A stretch of DNA of 64,000 nucleotides from Neopararhizobium haloflavum (GTDB lineage: Bacteria > Pseudomonadota > Alphaproteobacteria > Rhizobiales > Rhizobiaceae), in contig NZ_NWUC01000001.1 in the NCBI RefSeq assembly GCF_002750855.1, positions 774,666 through 838,665 on the forward strand. The letters are read 5' to 3'. The notes below the pieces were generated by a model, which searched no databases, had not been told where the DNA came from, and saw nothing but the letters and a program-made list of their open reading frames with translations. Shown one piece after another: positions 25,057-33,570 of this stretch. The stretch's first letter is position 1, and every line of letters begins with the position of its first letter. The translations under genes and the position numbers were made by a program.

Positions 25057-26217
25057 ATGCCGAAGAACATCGTCATACTGCTCGATGGAACATCGAATGA
25101 AATCTCGGCTGACCGAAGCAATATTCTGCGGCTGTACGGAACCCTTGAGAAGAGCGGTCGTCAACTCGTCTATTATGATCCTGGAGTGGGGACCTTTGGA
25201 GCCGAGAACGCATGGCTGCGATTTTGGAGAAAGGCCGTCGAGATCCTGGGTCTGGCCACCGGATGGGGCCTCGATCACAACGTCAAGGAGGCTTACCGGT
25301 TTCTGGTAGAGAATTACGATGATGGGCGAAGCGGAGACGGGGAGACAGGATCCCGCGACAACGTCTACCTGTTTGGCTTCAGCAGGGGCGCCTATACCGC
25401 ACGCGTGCTGGCAGGGTTCATCCACGCGGTCGGTCTGATCGAGAAGCGAAATCTGAATCTGCTCGACTACGCCTATCGCGCCTACAAGGGCATCGGAGAG
25501 AATGGCGAAGACAAATTTGGTGAAGTCAGGCTTTACGAACGCATCCTCGCCCCTGATCGTCCGCCCATACGCCTTCTAGGCCTTTTCGACACTGTCGCTT
25601 CCGTCATCGAGCACGGCCGCTATGGACCCCGTTTGCGATCCCACGCCTATACCAAGCGCAACTGGAGCGTCGAAAGTGTGCGCCACGCCGTTGCGATCGA
25701 CGAGCGACGTACGATGTTTCGGCCGCAGCTGTGGCCGGAAGATCAGGAGTATTGGGGCAACCCCTTCAATAAAACCGCCGCCAAACCGCAGGACGCCCGC
25801 GAAGCGTGGTTTGCCGGTGTCCACGGTGATGTCGGTGGCGGTTATCCCGAGGCGGAAAGCGGTCTGGCCAAAGTGGCGCTGGAATGGATGGTCGAGCAGA
25901 CTCGCCCCCTGGGACTGTTCTACCGAACCCAAGCCGTCAACGAGCTCGTTTTGGGCCAAAACCCCGACAAGCCGTACATAGCTCCCGATCCACACGCCAA
26001 ACCGCATGATTCGATGAGTTGGGGTTGGAGTGTATTGGAGTTCCTTCCGCAATGGCGACGTAGGCTCGAGGACGGTTCCAAAGGTAGCAGACTGACTATT
26101 CCCCTGTTTGCCCGTCGCAAGATTCCGGCCGGCGCGCGTATTCATCAATCGGTGGCTGATCGCGTCAACGGCGGTGATCATTCACCAAACATGCCAGCGG
26201 ATTATCTGATAGAGTAG
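25057..26217 (+). CDS. DUF2235 alpha/beta-hydrolase (Tle1-like phospholipase family)
   Basis: A 386-residue protein with the N-terminal KNIVILLDGTSNEISADRSN, the nucleophile elbow GFSRGAYTARVLAGF, the Asp region LLGLFDTVASVIEHG and the His in WFAGVHGDVGGGYPE, matching DUF2235. Known members include phospholipases used as type VI secretion effectors, but no VgrG or immunity gene is visible here. In a defence island it might act on membranes during abortive infection, which is inference. The ATG at 25057 is better placed relative to AGGA than the GTG at 25051. Confidence 0.75.
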   Translation: MPKNIVILLDGTSNEISADRSNILRLYGTLEKSGRQLVYYDPGVGTFGAENAWLRFWRKAVEILGLATGWGLDHNVKEAYRFLVENYDDGRSGDGETGSRDNVYLFGFSRGAYTARVLAGFIHAVGLIEKRNLNLLDYAYRAYKGIGENGEDKFGEVRLYERILAPDRPPIRLLGLFDTVASVIEHGRYGPRLRSHAYTKRNWSVESVRHAVAIDERRTMFRPQLWPEDQEYWGNPFNKTAAKPQDAREAWFAGVHGDVGGGYPEAESGLAKVALEWMVEQTRPLGLFYRTQAVNELVLGQNPDKPYIAPDPHAKPHDSMSWGWSVLEFLPQWRRRLEDGSKGSRLTIPLFARRKIPAGARIHQSVADRVNGGDHSPNMPADYLIE

Positions 26218-26304
26218 CGACGAACAGCAGGTTGGACCTGCAGGTAACCGCGGCCCATCTTTTCCGGCGATTTTGCCATCCCTGGACGCTACGAAGATCC
26301 AGCA

Positions 26305-27696
26305 ATGTTTTTACGCAGATTGACACTGACCAACATCCGCTCAATCGGTTCGCTCTCGATTCATTTTGAAGAGCAATCTGGTAAGTCACGTCCATGGACG
26401 TTCTTGCTCGGCGAGAATGGCTCGGGCAAGAGCACTGTCCTGCGTACCATCGCATTGGCGTTGGCAGGAAGCGAGGCCTTACCAGAAATCTTGGGCGATC
26501 TTGATTGGTGGATCCGGGAAGGACACGATAGCGCTAGCATCGAGTTGGTACTTGCCACTGCGAACGATGATCTGCGGCGGGTCGAGTTGAAATTCGTGCG
26601 TGGGAGCGGCACGTTGCGGTTTCTCACCGACAATCAGAATACCTTGCGCGAGTTGGATGACGCACTTCGGCACGCAGCGAGAAACTACTTTGTCGTCGGC
26701 TACGGCGTGAATCGCCGCGTGACGCTTGACAGTCAAAGCATCGCACCAACCAGTTCCGCGTACAGAACTAGTCGGTCTCAAAACGTCGCGACCCTGTTCT
26801 CCTCGAACTCGGCGCTTGTTTCGCTTGAGCAATGGGCGATCGACCTCGACTACCGACGCGGCGACAAGGGATTAGACCTTGTTCGCAGTGCCCTGAACAA
26901 GCTGCTTCCTGACGTCAAATTTGCCGGCGTTGACAAGGAGCATAGGCGGTTGAGGTTCAAGACACCGGATGGCACCTTGCCACTCGAACTCCTGAGTGAT
27001 GGATACCAAGCCATGGCCGCTTGGTGCGGAGATTTGCTATTCCGCGTCACCGAGACATTCAAGAATTACAAGGACCCACTCAACACCCGAGGGCTACTGC
27101 TGATCGATGAACTGGATCTGCATCTCCATCCAGTCTGGCAAAGGCAGCTTGTGTCCTTTTTGCGAGCTACGTTGCCACGGTTCCAGATTATCGCGACAAC
27201 ACATTCACCTCTGACCGTTCACCAGGCCGGCACCGAGGAACTGTTTGTATTGAAGCGGGGAGCATCGCCGGACGCCGGAGTGATTGTCGAGAAATTCGCT
27301 GGCGCACCTAATAAGCTCACACTCAGTCAACTGATCCAAAGCCCAATATTCGGTCTCGACACGCTCGACTCGCCCCAAGTAGCCGAAGTTCGCCGAAATC
27401 TAAGGGCGCTGAAAGGCCTTCCCGTAAGTGACCAGAAGGGGAGGGCTGCGACCGTCAAGCCCGCTTCCACCACAGCTGGCCGTGCCCGGCAGATTCGAGC
27501 GCTGGAGGCGAAGCTGGAAGGCGTCCCTGACCGGGATCGTGTCCCTGCCTACCTGAGGCCTACCAATCTCTTGCTCGAACGGATCGCCCAGGAACTGCAG
27601 GGAAAGCAAAGTAGTGGTGCGGGGGCCTCGGTCCAAAAAGCTGTAAAGGCTGTGGCCCGAACGAAGGCTCAGCCCTCGACCGGCAAGCTGAAATGA
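26305..27696 (+). CDS. ptuA: Septu-like ATPase PtuA
   Basis: A 463-residue RecF/SMC-like ATPase: Walker A in WTFLLGENGSGKSTVLRTIA, signature-like ELLSDGYQAMAAWCGDLLF, Walker B in RGLLLIDELDLHLHPVWQRQ and H-loop in QIIATTHSPLTVHQAG. An ATPase of this type directly followed by an HNH nuclease gene defines the Septu anti-phage system. The ATPase is thought to sense infection and control PtuB. The C-terminal 100 residues are basic (ending KAVARTKAQPSTGKLK). Its stop overlaps the ptuB start by four bases. Confidence 0.8.
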   Translation: MFLRRLTLTNIRSIGSLSIHFEEQSGKSRPWTFLLGENGSGKSTVLRTIALALAGSEALPEILGDLDWWIREGHDSASIELVLATANDDLRRVELKFVRGSGTLRFLTDNQNTLRELDDALRHAARNYFVVGYGVNRRVTLDSQSIAPTSSAYRTSRSQNVATLFSSNSALVSLEQWAIDLDYRRGDKGLDLVRSALNKLLPDVKFAGVDKEHRRLRFKTPDGTLPLELLSDGYQAMAAWCGDLLFRVTETFKNYKDPLNTRGLLLIDELDLHLHPVWQRQLVSFLRATLPRFQIIATTHSPLTVHQAGTEELFVLKRGASPDAGVIVEKFAGAPNKLTLSQLIQSPIFGLDTLDSPQVAEVRRNLRALKGLPVSDQKGRAATVKPASTTAGRARQIRALEAKLEGVPDRDRVPAYLRPTNLLLERIAQELQGKQSSGAGASVQKAVKAVARTKAQPSTGKLK

Positions 27697-28538
27697 TACG
27701 GCTGATCCGGAAGCGCCAGGCCTCCGCATTCCCAAATGATTTCCGAGGCGAGAGGCTGAAGGAAAAGCATCTCGATTTGGTAGCGCGCTACTACACGAGC
27801 ATAGAAAGCGGCAAGCCGATCGCATTTGCCTCTGGCAAATGGAAATCAGCCAAAACCAAGGTCCGTGCCGACAGTGCGAAGAAATGCGCGTACTGTGAAG
27901 CCTCGACTTCCGTTGTTGCGCATGGTGACGTCGAGCATTTTAGACCAAAGTCGCTCTATTGGTGGCTAGCTTATGACTTCGACAACTATCTTTTCTCGTG
28001 CCAAATTTGCAATCAGATCTACAAAAAGGACTTCTTTCCCGTAACGCCTGAAAACCAGCGCTTGCCGGCCCCAGTGATGCCCGCGGCCAGACCCGTGAAT
28101 CTCGCTGATCTTGCAGCTTTGTCTGAGGCGCTCGCGATCGACGGCTCTCTGTCCGATGACGGCGTAGTCAGACAAAGATGGGCAGCGGAGGACGCCAATC
28201 TGGTACATCCCTACCTTGAAGATCCGACAACAATTTTTGACTATGAGGCAGACGATAGCAACGCAGAGGTGTGGGTCCGCCCTGGGGGGCATCCCAAATC
28301 GGCTCGCGCCTATGCCGCTGCCGAGAGTTATCTCGGGCTTAATCGTGAAGAGCTACGAAGGGATCGATATCATCACTACAGTCTTCTCGCGATTATGAAG
28401 CTTGCAATGCTGGAGACGGAAATCTCGCAGAACACCCATATCCGCATCCTCAAGGAATTCGAACGATTGGCAGACGTGCGGGCACCGTATGCCGGAATGA
28501 ACCGGTTCTTTCTAAGGATGTGGGATATTATGGGCTAG
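27693..28538 (+). CDS. ptuB: Septu-like HNH endonuclease PtuB
   Basis: A 281-residue protein with an HNH-type zinc finger: KKCAYCEASTSVVAHGDVEH followed by FRPKS, then DFDNYLFSCQICNQIYKKDF. The two CxxC pairs and the EH...N residues are all present, so the nuclease looks intact. It would cleave nucleic acid when released by PtuA. The ATGA overlap shows coupling with ptuA. An IS1111-type element begins about 200 bases downstream and marks the right border of the defence island. Confidence 0.8.
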   Translation: MIRLIRKRQASAFPNDFRGERLKEKHLDLVARYYTSIESGKPIAFASGKWKSAKTKVRADSAKKCAYCEASTSVVAHGDVEHFRPKSLYWWLAYDFDNYLFSCQICNQIYKKDFFPVTPENQRLPAPVMPAARPVNLADLAALSEALAIDGSLSDDGVVRQRWAAEDANLVHPYLEDPTTIFDYEADDSNAEVWVRPGGHPKSARAYAAAESYLGLNREELRRDRYHHYSLLAIMKLAMLETEISQNTHIRILKEFERLADVRAPYAGMNRFFLRMWDIMG

Positions 28539-28734
28539 CTCACGATTAAATGAGAAGCCTTCGAGGTTTTTCGAGGATGCTGCAGGGAATTAGTGCAGTT
28601 GATCTGAAAGCCAGAGGGATTTTACATTGTTTTTCCATGTTTTGTGCTTCGTCTTTGCCTAGAAAGCAATATGAATTTGAATGACTGCTTGGTCACAGGG
28701 TATCCCAAAATCGGACAGTCCGCTTCTGATGCGG

Positions 28735-30080
28735 TGGACGGCTCTCCTCCCATCCTGCGGTATGGTCGCAGGATCAGAGCTGGAGAAGTGCTACGATGGG
28801 AATCATTGCGACGATCGGTTTGGATATTGCGAAGTCCGTGTTTCAGGTTCACGCAGTGGATGCGGCCGGCGAGGTTGTGGTTCGTCGGAAGCTGACGCGA
28901 GGGCGTGTCCTCGCCTTCTTCGCGGGCCTGCCACGATGCCTGGTCGGGATCGAGGCCTGCAGCTCCTCGCACTTTTGGGCTCGGGAGCTTACCGCACTTG
29001 GACATGATGTGCGGCTGCTGCCAGCTCAGTATGTGAAGCCCTACCTGAAGCGACAGAAGAACGATGCGGCTGACGCAGAAGCGATCTGCGAGGCCGTGAC
29101 CCGACCGGCCATGCGCTTCGTGCCGGTGAAGTCGCCCGAACAGCAGAGCGTGATGATGCTGCACCGGGTCCGGTTGATGCTCAACCGCCAGCGCACTCAG
29201 ATATCGAATGCTTTGCGATCCCACTTGTCTGAGTTCGGAGTCGTGGCGCCGATCGGGCGGAATGGAATTGAGCAACTGCTCGTGGTCATCAACGACGAGA
29301 ACGATACCCGGATACCGGCTGACGCACGGCTTTGCCTGCGCATGCCGGAGGCCCAGCTCAAGGTCGTGAAGGAACAGATTCTCGAGAACGATCGCCGGGT
29401 CCGGGCGAGTGCGCGAGAGACCGAGTTGGGTCGCAGGTTGATGGAAATCCCGGGCGTCGGCCCGCTGTTGGCGAGTGCGTTCGTTGCGACCGTTGCCGAT
29501 CCGCACGCATTCAAGTCGGGGCGATGCCTCTCGGCTTGGATCGGACTTGTTCCCAAGCAGAACTCGAGCGGCGGCAAGGAGAGGCTCGGCAGTATCTCCA
29601 AGGCCGGCAATCGCTACCTGCGACAGCTGCTCGTGGTCGGAGCGATGGCGGTCATCCGCTATGCCGAGCGACATGGAACCAGGCGGCCATGGCTCGTGCA
29701 ACTCATAGCACGACGAACGACCAAGGTGGCAGCCGTGGCACTCGCCAATAAGACCGCCCGGATGGTCTGGGCATTGATGACAGGTGGCGAGCGCTACAGG
29801 GAGCCGACCATCACATAGAACGAGATAAGGCGAGCGATCGCCGACGAGGTTGGAAAGGGCGGACAGGAGCTAATGCACAAAGCCGGTTGATACCGCCGGA
29901 TCAGGAGAACCCACTGGGGCCGTGCACCTCGAGTGCGAGCTTACGATCGGGACCTGAGACGCGCGAATGGCATTATGGCCAGCGGCACATGAAAGGCCGC
30001 ACCTACAGGTCGGATACATGGTCGCACCAACCAGCACCTGCAAAAGCGAAAGAAACCCCTTGCCAACGGAGAGCCGTCCA
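28735..30080 (+). mobile_element. IS1111-group (IS110 family) insertion sequence
   Basis: A transposase gene is flanked by perfect 13-bp inverted repeats, TGGACGGCTCTCC at 28735-28747 and GGAGAGCCGTCCA at 30068-30080. In the IS1111 group such repeats are subterminal, so the true ends lie a few bases outside. About 250 bases of non-coding DNA follow the transposase, the place where IS1111-type elements are reported to encode a bridge RNA. No target duplication is expected in this family. It separates the defence island from the metal region. Confidence 0.75.
28796..29818 (+). CDS. IS110/IS1111-family transposase (DEDD)
   Basis: 340 residues, full length. The N-terminal DEDD RuvC-like domain starts ATIGLDIAKSVFQVHAVDAA with a further acidic residue in CLVGIEACSSSHFWAREL and the pair in KRQKNDAADAEAICEA. 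The C-terminal transposase 20 domain has RLMEIPGVGPLLASAFVATV and SAWIGLVPKQNSSGGKERLG with the catalytic Ser. No stop or frameshift interrupts it, so it may be active. Confidence 0.9.
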   Translation: MGIIATIGLDIAKSVFQVHAVDAAGEVVVRRKLTRGRVLAFFAGLPRCLVGIEACSSSHFWARELTALGHDVRLLPAQYVKPYLKRQKNDAADAEAICEAVTRPAMRFVPVKSPEQQSVMMLHRVRLMLNRQRTQISNALRSHLSEFGVVAPIGRNGIEQLLVVINDENDTRIPADARLCLRMPEAQLKVVKEQILENDRRVRASARETELGRRLMEIPGVGPLLASAFVATVADPHAFKSGRCLSAWIGLVPKQNSSGGKERLGSISKAGNRYLRQLLVVGAMAVIRYAERHGTRRPWLVQLIARRTTKVAAVALANKTARMVWALMTGGERYREPTIT

Positions 30081-30288
30081 TACACGGCCCCAAGCTGACG
30101 CGTTGGAGCGCGCGGTAGCACAGCCGCTCTCATCCAGTTTTGAAAGCGCAACAGTGGGCCGACTTTTTCACTCGGCCATTGCTGCCCTCACAGCGAATTT
30201 GCAGAACTCCCTGTACACTACCTCTCGATAGCCTGCTTGCGACGATCTGGTTCTCGACTTCATTGAGTGGCGGGACTACGATTTCTTG

Positions 30289-30627
30289 ATGGCCAAGCTC
30301 GTCCGCCTACTGGCAGTCGTGTTTCTCGCGGTTTTCGTCGCGAGCACGGCGGCGCATGCGGCCGCTGCCACCGACATGTCCATGAAGATGTCGATGGCCG
30401 CCGCGAATGACGGCGGCTTGGCCGATTGCCAGGACTGTCCCGGCGACGAAGCTCAGGCATCGATGTGCGACCAGTTCTGCGCGACCACACTGGTCGCGAT
30501 CTGCCCGCCTAGTGCGGCCGAGCTTCGACATGTTGCGGGCATTGTTTCTTCACCGCCCGCGGAACCGTCGGATGGCCATACGGGACCACCTGAGCCTGAT
30601 CCTCCCCGAACTGCCTTCATGAGCTGA
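30289..30627 (+). CDS. Small secreted Cys-rich protein of the copper region (112 aa)
   Basis: Begins MAKLVRLLAVVFLAVFVAST with a signal peptide ending near AHAA, followed by a Met-rich stretch (DMSMKMSMAA) and Cys pairs in DCQDCPGD and MCDQFCATTLVAIC. The pattern suggests periplasmic metal binding. A similarly built protein lies at 54094-54414. The ATG at 30289 is preferred to the overlapping TTG at 30286. It precedes the multicopper oxidase operon; family unknown, though some DUF2946-like copper proteins look alike. Confidence 0.6.
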   Translation: MAKLVRLLAVVFLAVFVASTAAHAAAATDMSMKMSMAAANDGGLADCQDCPGDEAQASMCDQFCATTLVAICPPSAAELRHVAGIVSSPPAEPSDGHTGPPEPDPPRTAFMS

Positions 30628-30721
30628 AGCGGTCGCGACGGCATCCGCCCGTGGCCGCTCGCCATTGATGCGCCCTCTATGGTCGCGCGTCACACAAGGC
30701 TATTTCAGGATAGTTGCTCCC

Positions 30722-32239
30722 ATGTCCAATTTACGCATCCCGACGCTGACGCGTCGTGCCTTCATCGCATCCGCAACCGCAGTTTCCGCGGGCGCGATGT
30801 TTACTTTGGAATCCAATGCTCGCGCTGCAAGCGTTCGGGAATTCCGACTGCGGGCAGGATTCGGCCGTGCTCAGATCACGCCAGAGCCGCATGGCGACAC
30901 GGCGGTCTGGTGCTACGATGGAAGCCTTCCCGGTCCAGAAATCCGCGTCCGCCAAAAAGAACGCCTGCGGATCGTGGTCGAGAACGCGCTCGACGAGGAA
31001 ACCACGGCGCACTGGCACGGCGTGCGCGTGCCAAACGCCATGGACGGCGTGCCGCATCTAACGCAGGCGCCGATCCCGCCTGGCGAGACCTTCACCTACG
31101 CTTTCGAGGCCGTCGATGCGGGCACCTTCTGGTACCATCCGCATCAACGCAGCTTCGAGCAGGTCGGGCGCGGCCTCTACGGACCCTTGGTCGTCGAGGA
31201 AGCCGAACCGATCCGGGTGGACCGCGACGTCACCTGGATGCTTTCTGATTGGCGGCTGACCGAAACGGCCGAGATGCGGGAAGACTTCGGCAATCTCCAC
31301 GACGCGATGCACAATGGCCGCGTCGGCAATACGGTGACAATCAACGGCCGCGTGCCGGATTACTTCCCGGTGCGGAAGGGCGAACGTATCCGCCTGAGAC
31401 TTATCAACGCCGCCAACGCCCGCATCTTCGGTCTCGATTTCGCGGACCTTGACCCCGTCGTGATCGCGTTTGACGGACAGCCCGTTGAGCCGCATGTACC
31501 GGAGGGCGGGCTGGTGGTGCTCGGACCCGCCATGCGCGCCGACATTATCCTGGACATGACGGCCGATGCTGGAAACCGCACATCTGTGGTCGACCGTTTC
31601 TACGAAGGGCTGGCGTACCGCTTGGTCGATTTCGTCTATGACGACCAGCCGCTTCGGAAAACTGTCCCGGACTGGCCACTCGTCCTGGCAGCGAATCCGC
31701 TGCCCGAGCCGGACGTCGCATCGGCCATCCGCCACGAGGTCACTTTCAACGGCGGCATGATGGGCGCGATGGTCATGCAGGAGATGGGCGACATGGACGA
31801 GGGGTCATCCGGCGCCATGGGCAACATGACAGGCGGCATGGGCTCAATGACGGACATGATGCATTCGGGCAAGATCTGGTTCATCAACGGCGTCGCCGCC
31901 GAAGGCCATATCATGGATCCGATGCTGACGCTGACGCGGGGCAAGAGCCATGTGGTCGCGATGACGAATGCCACCGCCTGGCACCATCCGATGCACCTGC
32001 ACGGCCATTCCTTCCGGGTGATCTCACGGAACGGCCAGCCGACGCGCTATCGCGAATGGCAGGACACGGTGCTGATGGCGCCGCGTGAACGCGTGGAGAT
32101 CGCCTTCGTCGCTGACAATCCCGGCAACTGGATGTTCCACTGTCACATCCTCGAACACCAGGCCGCCGGAATGATGGGCGTCTTCCGCGTCGCCCGACCT
32201 CATCCGCTGAAAGGAGAACCGAAATGCGAACGATCCTGA
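30722..32239 (+). CDS. Multicopper oxidase, CueO/CopA type, Tat-exported
   Basis: About 505 residues. The N-terminus TLTRRAFIASATAVSAGAMF is a Tat signal. The copper ligands are TAHWHGVRVPNAMDG, GTFWYHPHQRSFEQ, WHHPMHLHGHSFRV and MFHCHILEHQAAGMMG, giving complete type 1, 2 and 3 sites. A Met/Gly-rich segment (MGDMDEGSSGAMGNMTGG) sits before the last domain, as in cuprous oxidases. It probably oxidises Cu(I) in the periplasm. It is paralogous to the protein at 56507-57988. Its end overlaps the DUF411 gene by 16 bases. Confidence 0.85.
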   Translation: MSNLRIPTLTRRAFIASATAVSAGAMFTLESNARAASVREFRLRAGFGRAQITPEPHGDTAVWCYDGSLPGPEIRVRQKERLRIVVENALDEETTAHWHGVRVPNAMDGVPHLTQAPIPPGETFTYAFEAVDAGTFWYHPHQRSFEQVGRGLYGPLVVEEAEPIRVDRDVTWMLSDWRLTETAEMREDFGNLHDAMHNGRVGNTVTINGRVPDYFPVRKGERIRLRLINAANARIFGLDFADLDPVVIAFDGQPVEPHVPEGGLVVLGPAMRADIILDMTADAGNRTSVVDRFYEGLAYRLVDFVYDDQPLRKTVPDWPLVLAANPLPEPDVASAIRHEVTFNGGMMGAMVMQEMGDMDEGSSGAMGNMTGGMGSMTDMMHSGKIWFINGVAAEGHIMDPMLTLTRGKSHVVAMTNATAWHHPMHLHGHSFRVISRNGQPTRYREWQDTVLMAPRERVEIAFVADNPGNWMFHCHILEHQAAGMMGVFRVARPHPLKGEPKCERS

Positions 32240-32664
32240 ACATTCTCGCCGTCGTTTCCTTCGTCTGGGCCGCCGGTCCGGCGCTTGCGGGCGACAAGGA
32301 CGTCACCCTTTACAAGAACCCGCAATGCGACTGCTGCGAAGGCTATGCCGACTACCTGCGGGAGAACGGCTTCGAGGTCGCGGTGAAGCCCACCCACGAC
32401 CTCGCGCAGATGGGCCGCGAGGCAGGCATTCCCGACAAATTCCAGGGCTGTCACCTCTCCATGATCGACGGATATGTCGTCAGCGGCCATGTCCCGATCG
32501 CCACGGTCGAGAAGATGCTGACCGAACGTCCCGATATCGCCGGCGTGACCCTACCCGGCATGCCGATGGGTTCGCCAGGCATGGGCGGGACGAAGGAGGG
32601 GCCGTTCGAGATGCTCGAAATCACCAAATCGGGCACGATCGGCGGCGTCTATGCGCGCGAATAG
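32224..32664 (+). CDS. DUF411 metal-binding protein, copy 1
   Basis: 146 residues with a signal peptide (ILNILAVVSFVWAAGPALAG) and the DUF411 pattern: VTLYKNPQCDCCEGYADYLR (CxCC), a conserved CH in KFQGCHLSMIDGYVVSGHVP, and LPGMPMGSPGMGG. The family is a thioredoxin-like periplasmic protein found in copper clusters and is presumed to bind Cu. Two more copies occur at 38192 and 57985. It is translationally coupled to the oxidase gene. Confidence 0.8.
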   Translation: MRTILNILAVVSFVWAAGPALAGDKDVTLYKNPQCDCCEGYADYLRENGFEVAVKPTHDLAQMGREAGIPDKFQGCHLSMIDGYVVSGHVPIATVEKMLTERPDIAGVTLPGMPMGSPGMGGTKEGPFEMLEITKSGTIGGVYARE

Positions 32665-32700
32665 CACGCCTGATATTCCCGAACTCGGGAGGATCCGTCC

Positions 32701-32838
32701 ATGATGGATGGCGTAGTGATGGAAGGGATGGGCGCGATGATGCTCGGCATGGGGCTGGCATGGCTCCTGTTCATCGTCGTGCTGGTCCTCGTGGCCGCGG
32801 CCCTGGTGAAGTATCTCTTCTTCAGCGGCCGCAAATGA
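32701..32838 (+). CDS. Met/Gly-rich single-pass membrane microprotein, copy 1
   Basis: 45 residues: MMDGVVMEGMGAMMLGMGLA, then WLLFIVVLVLVAAALVKYLF and FSGRK. An N-terminal Met-rich stretch, likely periplasmic and Cu(I)-binding, precedes one transmembrane helix and a basic end. GGGAGGATCC lies before the ATG. The stop overlaps the cytochrome gene's start (ATGA). A paralogue lies at 56317-56457, also beside a multicopper oxidase and DUF411, which supports it being a real gene. Confidence 0.7.
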   Translation: MMDGVVMEGMGAMMLGMGLAWLLFIVVLVLVAAALVKYLFFSGRK

Positions 32839-33290
32839 GAGGCGTCGTGATCGCCGCCGTGGCCGCCGCGCTCGGGGGAGCCGCTGTTCTCGCCTGGGCG
32901 TGGCCTTTCGGAGCGAACTCAGGCGAGGCCGCACTCATTGCCGAGGGGCGGCAGATCTACGCCGGGAACTGCGCCTCCTGCCATGGCGCCGAACTCCAAG
33001 GCCAGCCGGACTGGAAGATGCCGCTCCCCTCGGGACGCCTGCCGGCCCCGCCGCATGGCGCTTCCGGGCATACTTGGCATCATCCCGACGGCGTCCTTTT
33101 TCGGATCATCAAGGAAGGCCCCGCTGCCGTGGTCGGCGGCGGCTACGAGAGCGACATGCCTGGATTCGCAGAGGTGCTGAGCGACGGCGAGATCCGCGCC
33201 GTCCTCACCTTCATCAAGAGTACATGGCCGGAGCGGGAGCGTGCCTACCATGAAGATATGAGCCGACGCGAGAGGGACAAGAAGGAGTGA
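32835..33290 (+). CDS. c-type cytochrome, single heme
   Basis: 151 residues: a membrane anchor or signal (VIAAVAAALGGAAVLAWAWP), the heme site CASCH in YAGNCASCHGAELQGQPDWK, and Met ligand candidates in SDMPGFAEVLSDGEIRAVLT. It is a class I mono-heme periplasmic cytochrome. Lying in an operon with a multicopper oxidase, it could take electrons from, or pass them to, the oxidase (inference). The frame upstream of 32835 belongs to the out-of-frame microprotein and DUF411 genes. Confidence 0.8.
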   Translation: MRGVVIAAVAAALGGAAVLAWAWPFGANSGEAALIAEGRQIYAGNCASCHGAELQGQPDWKMPLPSGRLPAPPHGASGHTWHHPDGVLFRIIKEGPAAVVGGGYESDMPGFAEVLSDGEIRAVLTFIKSTWPERERAYHEDMSRRERDKKE

Positions 33291-33570
33291 GGACGTGCCG
33301 CGAGCGCCGGCGGTTGCTCGTTTCGGACGCGAGCGCCTCGCAACGCGGCGGATACGATCAACCCAACCGTTCCGTTGGAAGCCCAGAGGGGTGGAGAGAT
33401 CATGTGATCATGTTTGCAAAGGACGCGTCGTCACGTAGTCACCACAAACGAGATGGAACAGACAGGTTCAAAAACCCCAGATTGCATACGACATCAGCGC
33501 GACGCCGGCCACGCCCAGCACCACATATAGATGTACATCGACGTCCTCCTTCGTGAAGAGATGGAGCCAT

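Noticed and set aside
30081-30288. Plus-strand frame reaching into the IS right flank
   Set aside because: Short, without a start near an RBS, and no similarity; it is the non-coding right flank of the IS1111 element and a gap before the secreted Cys-rich gene.
33481-33553. Possible small membrane ORF after the ZIP gene (DVHLYVVLGVAGVALMSYAI)
   Set aside because: It has no ATG, GTG or TTG at its head, though AGGAGG is close; without a start I do not call it. The rest of 33291-33570 holds nothing recognisable.
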